Assembly: GCA_011056555.1 (NCBI GenBank)
Contig: DSEQ01000006.1
Location: 1 to 64,000 of the forward strand
Length of the DNA: 64,000 bases
Reading direction: 5' to 3'
Source of the DNA: Candidatus Zixiibacteriota bacterium
GTDB taxonomy: Bacteria > Zixibacteria > MSB-5A5 > JAABVY01
The notes under the pieces are model-generated. The model did no database searches. It was not told the origin of the DNA and saw only the letters and a list, made by a program, of their open reading frames with translations. Every line of letters begins with the position of its first letter. Within the stretch, counting starts at the first letter, position 1. The translations under genes and the position numbers were made by a program. Shown here piece after piece: positions 63,350 through 64,000 of the stretch.

Positions 63350-64000
63350 TTATACATGGTTGCGGAGCATGAGCTCCTTCGGATGAGGGGTTAGATATAT
63401 CTGGTCTTTTATATATTCAATATCATGTATAGTTACATAATGACGTAAGAGCGTCAGGGGCACCACAAGCGGAGTCAATTCCTTGTGGTAATCATCGATA
63501 ACCTGCAGTATGTCCTTTTTCTCCGATGACGTCAGATTTGTTTTCAGGTAGCCGAGAATATGATGTAGCACATTGACATTCTTCTTTGCTGTCGTCTTAT
63601 AGCCCAGACCCTCCATAAAAACCGCGCTGTACTTTTCCCGCATCTCCGAGGGCGAATACTTCTTCACCTCCGCGACCAGCTTTCCTAGTTCCTTGTAATG
63701 TTTGGGACTATGGGACATCAAAAGCAGCTTGTGGGCGGTATGGAACCGTACCATCTTCCCCCGGCTGTATCTATCGTCAAAGAGGTTCTGCAACCTATGG
63801 TAGGCAAATACCCTGACGATAAAGTTTTCGCGCAATCGGGGATCATTGAGACGCCCCTCTTCCTCCATGGGCATGATTGGGAACTGTTTTTTCAAAGCCC
63901 GCGGCCACATACCCACAGCATTTTTCTCGGCCATACCTTTCTCATTATAGACCTTAACCCGCTCCATCCCGCAGCTCGGAGAGTCTTTCTTCAGAATAAA
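63350..64000 (-). CDS. DUF523/DUF1722 (YbgA-like) protein, N-terminus beyond right edge
   Basis: 217 residues are visible and the frame continues past the window edge. The first residues on the edge, ILKKDSPSCGMERVKVY, are the conserved cysteine motif near the middle of DUF523. From about visible residue 60 the sequence is DUF1722 (FHTAHKLLLMSHSPKHYKELG, MEGLGYKTTAKKNVNVLHHILGY, PLVVPLTLLRHYV). The two-domain protein occurs next to photolyase or stress genes in some bacteria, but its activity is unknown. An ATG at 63967 is internal and not the start. The stop is 9 bases from the convergent Nudix gene. Confidence 0.87.
   Translation of the reverse strand, partial: FILKKDSPSCGMERVKVYNEKGMAEKNAVGMWPRALKKQFPIMPMEEEGRLNDPRLRENFIVRVFAYHRLQNLFDDRYSRGKMVRFHTAHKLLLMSHSPKHYKELGKLVAEVKKYSPSEMREKYSAVFMEGLGYKTTAKKNVNVLHHILGYLKTNLTSSEKKDILQVIDDYHKELTPLVVPLTLLRHYVTIHDIEYIKDQIYLTPHPKELMLRNHV

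Noticed and set aside
1-64000. tRNA, rRNA, CRISPR array, transposase or phage genes
   Set aside because: Gaps between genes were read for conserved RNA motifs and regular repeats; none was found, and no protein resembles a transposase, integrase or phage product.

Overview
The window looks like a chromosomal segment of an uncultured, probably Gram-negative and diderm bacterium. Evidence for two membranes is LpoB-type and other lipoproteins, an RND pump with its adaptor, and many exported proteins. Several secreted proteins end in type I dockerin repeats of the GDVNGD...NVSDAV.LINYIF style. From memory this style is common in candidate phylum Zixibacteria and relatives of the FCB group; that placement is inference, because no rRNA or marker gene is present. 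Base composition is mid-GC. Non-ATG starts are frequent, and several genes have good sigma-70-like promoters. I saw no tRNA, rRNA, insertion sequence, phage gene or CRISPR array.

Layout. 1-5.3 kb: a large HYR/Ig-like secreted protein running off the left edge, then a papain-like protease with a dockerin. 5.3-9.7 kb: menaquinone methyltransferase, a carbamoyltransferase/SxtJ/DUF5989 trio, and short-chain threonine dehydrogenase. 9.9-17.7 kb: oligoendopeptidase F with a thioredoxin, an exported YHS-type metal protein, an LpoB/COG3014 lipoprotein pair, and a zinc-finger/LemA/HtpX operon. 17.7-28.7 kb: exported tricorn-like protease, dienelactone hydrolase, dockerin-bearing subtilase, renalase-like flavoprotein and a DUF4397 lipoprotein. 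28.7-39.6 kb: PRC-barrel protein, MscS channel, GT-C glycosyltransferase, assorted hydrolases, MsrB, a BaiN-type flavoprotein that apparently starts at ATC, RsmE, RidA and a tandem SH3 protein. 39.6-49.4 kb: a thioredoxin/TPR gene with an in-frame TGA at the first position of its CxxC motif (probable selenoprotein), a 1420-residue multi-PAS kinase, and an octaheme HAO-like cytochrome with a NapC-type quinol dehydrogenase behind a perfect FNR-type box. 49.6-64 kb: RND efflux pair, VOC-nitroreductase fusion, second dockerin-bearing subtilase, MBL-fold protein, exported bleomycin-hydrolase-like protease, small envelope proteins, an alanine/sodium symporter, a Nudix hydrolase and a DUF523/DUF1722 protein cut by the right edge.

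Taken together the genes suggest a protein-degrading heterotroph. Secreted S8 and C1 proteases, tricorn-like and M3 peptidases, an amino-acid symporter and threonine dehydrogenase would feed amino acids into metabolism. Menaquinone, a NapC-type cytochrome and an octaheme cytochrome under FNR-like control point to anaerobic respiration of, or defence against, nitrogen oxides. The observations I rate highest are the UGA-containing thioredoxin-like gene with a candidate SECIS hairpin and the FNR-box-controlled octaheme module.
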